DNA from: an uncultured cyanobacterium
GTDB lineage: Bacteria; Cyanobacteriota; Cyanobacteriia; PCC-6307; Cyanobiaceae
DNA: 14,289 nt
NCBI GenBank assembly: GCA_903921295.1
Contig: CAIXOZ010000171.1
Span: 1-14,289 of the forward strand
Direction: 5' to 3'
The notes beneath the pieces were generated by a model. The model was not told where the DNA came from. It made no database searches and saw only the letters and a list, made by a program, of their open reading frames with translations. Both the position numbers and the translations under genes were made by a program. Below are positions 13,348 through 14,289 of this stretch, piece after piece (positions within the stretch are counted from its first letter, which is position 1; each line of letters starts with the position of its first letter).

Positions 13348-13359
13348 CCGGCATGCCGG
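13348..13359. repeat. Perfect 12-bp palindrome in the ktrB-ktrA gap
   Basis: CCGGCATGCCGG equals its own reverse complement. It lies in the 232-bp non-coding gap between the ktrB stop (13411) and the ktrA start (13178). It could be an operator, a small RNA hairpin or chance in GC-rich DNA. The gap shows no U-tract terminator and no other coding frame. Confidence 0.5.
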
Positions 13360-13410
13360 TGCGATCGGCAGACGCTGCCTTCGCTGGAAGGGCGGAGGAT
13401 CCGCAGGGCT

Positions 13411-14289
13411 TCAGAGGTAGATCTCCTCACGGGGATAGCCGACACGATTCTGGGGCCGGCTGCCGTAGATGGCGGACAGCAGCAGCAGGATGCCGATTCT
13501 GCCGACGAACATGCAGAGCATCAGCACCGATTGCCCCCAGGGATTGAGCTTGGCGGTGACCCCGACATCGAGGCCGACGGTGCCGAAAGCGGAGATGCAG
13601 GTGAACAGCTTCTCCAGGAACGTGAAGGCCTCACTGCCCGGGATGCCGTCGGTGGTCCGTCCCAGAGCCAGCACCAGGGTCATCGCCAGCACGAACATGG
13701 CCGAGGCCAGCGCCACCCCGATCGCCCGCAGCACCACCCGGGCCGGGATCTCGCGGTTGCGCACCACCACAGCGTCCTCATCGTTCAGGGTCGAGCGAGT
13801 GGCCGCCACCAGCGCGGCGAAGGTGGTGGTCTTGATGCCGCCGCCGGTGCCTCCGGGACTGGCGCCGATGAACATCAGCACAATCATCAGGAGCAGGCCA
13901 GCATCGGAGAGCGTCTCGAGGCTGAGCGGGATCGTGTTGAAGCCGGCGGTTCGGGTGGTGACCGACTGAAACAGGCTCACCTGGAGCTTCTCCCACCAGG
14001 AGAGCTCGTTCACCACGCCCTCAACGGCGAAGTGCTCGGTAAAGAGAAGGCCGACCGCGCCGATCACAATCAGGGCCAGCGTGGTACGGATCACGAGGCG
14101 GGTGTGCAGGCTCAGCCGTTCAATCCGCAGCAGCCGAAAGCGGTTCTGCCAGAGATCGTTGGCCACGCGCCAGCCGATGCCGCCCAGCACGATCAGCAGG
14201 CCGATCACCAGATTGACCACCGGATTGCTCCGGTAGTCGACGAGATTGTTGGCCCAGAGCCTGGGCCCGGGATCGCGGATGTCCGTGAA
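13411..14289 (-). CDS. ktrB: KtrB/NtpJ-type K+ translocating subunit (C-terminal part, truncated by window edge)
   Basis: The 292 visible residues form the C-terminal two thirds of a Trk/Ktr/HKT-superfamily membrane transporter. The frame is open to the right edge, so the start lies outside; the GTG at 14220 is an internal codon. Two of the four pore loops are clear: SVTTRTAGFNTIP (visible residues 109-121) and ISAFGTVGLDVG (232-243), each with the filter Gly. Between them is the conserved ASPGGTGGGIKTTT of the third repeat's inner helix, which gates the pore in KtrB. Several hydrophobic helices separate these. Together with KtrA it imports K+ across the plasma membrane. It ends YGSRPQNRVGYPREEIYL. 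Confidence 0.92.
   Translation of the reverse strand, partial: FTDIRDPGPRLWANNLVDYRSNPVVNLVIGLLIVLGGIGWRVANDLWQNRFRLLRIERLSLHTRLVIRTTLALIVIGAVGLLFTEHFAVEGVVNELSWWEKLQVSLFQSVTTRTAGFNTIPLSLETLSDAGLLLMIVLMFIGASPGGTGGGIKTTTFAALVAATRSTLNDEDAVVVRNREIPARVVLRAIGVALASAMFVLAMTLVLALGRTTDGIPGSEAFTFLEKLFTCISAFGTVGLDVGVTAKLNPWGQSVLMLCMFVGRIGILLLLSAIYGSRPQNRVGYPREEIYL

Noticed and set aside
11332..13547. Two long plus-strand frames antisense to anmK and ktrA
   Set aside because: Low-complexity Gln/His/Arg/Gly composition and opposite well-supported genes; shadows.

Overview
This is about 14.3 kb of GC-rich (my estimate: low-to-mid 60s % GC) bacterial chromosome. The gene content points to a unicellular picocyanobacterium of the Synechococcus/Cyanobium type. 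The indicators are small cyanobacteria-style proteins (DUF2834-like and DUF2973-like membrane proteins, a Nif11-like peptide, a small protein with an NblA-like N-terminus) and a KtrA/KtrB potassium system beside anmK, all densely packed around ordinary housekeeping genes. No integrase, transposase, phage gene, CRISPR array, rRNA or tRNA is visible. I read it as core genome, not an island.

Layout, left to right. (a) 1-66: the start of a minus-strand, Cys-containing protein that runs off the window, followed by a plus-strand membrane protein with a C-terminal zinc ribbon (279-641). (b) 616-5853, minus strand: a compact run transcribed right to left. It contains an unrecognised 127-aa protein, the DExH helicase hrpB, a 58-aa membrane protein that starts at a non-ATG codon, exonuclease VII large and small subunits (xseA, xseB) and a DUF2834-like membrane protein. 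Its last four genes are joined by 1-nt gaps or TGATG stop/start overlaps, so translational coupling is likely. (c) 6020-6499, minus: a DUF2973-like membrane protein and a 45-aa single-span protein, divergent from (d) 6699-7829, plus: an exported HtrA/Deg serine protease with one PDZ domain. (e) 7826-8560, minus: the NblA-like small protein, whose stop codon shares a CTAG with the protease stop, and a twin-CX3C small protein followed by a good intrinsic terminator. (f) 8862-10595, minus: an ABC-F translation-factor ATPase with three tandem ~33-bp repeats just upstream. (g) 10875-14289, minus: a Nif11-like small protein, anmK, ktrA and the 3' part of ktrB. A possible small plus-strand membrane protein (10746-11027) lies partly antisense to the Nif11-like gene.

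How the genes work together. xseA and xseB make one nuclease, and hrpB upstream puts a nucleic-acid helicase in the same probable transcript. ktrA and ktrB make one K+ (probably Na+-dependent) uptake system, and anmK in the same cluster recycles cell-wall anhydroMurNAc. The HtrA protease handles envelope protein quality control. ABC-F acts on the ribosome.

I do not see a clear undescribed multi-gene system. The signals most worth a second look are the tandem hairpin-bearing repeats upstream of ABC-F, the small proteins (NblA-like, twin-CX3C, Nif11-like with an 8-G run at its end, 58-aa non-ATG) and the 24-bp dyad upstream of the 127-aa gene.
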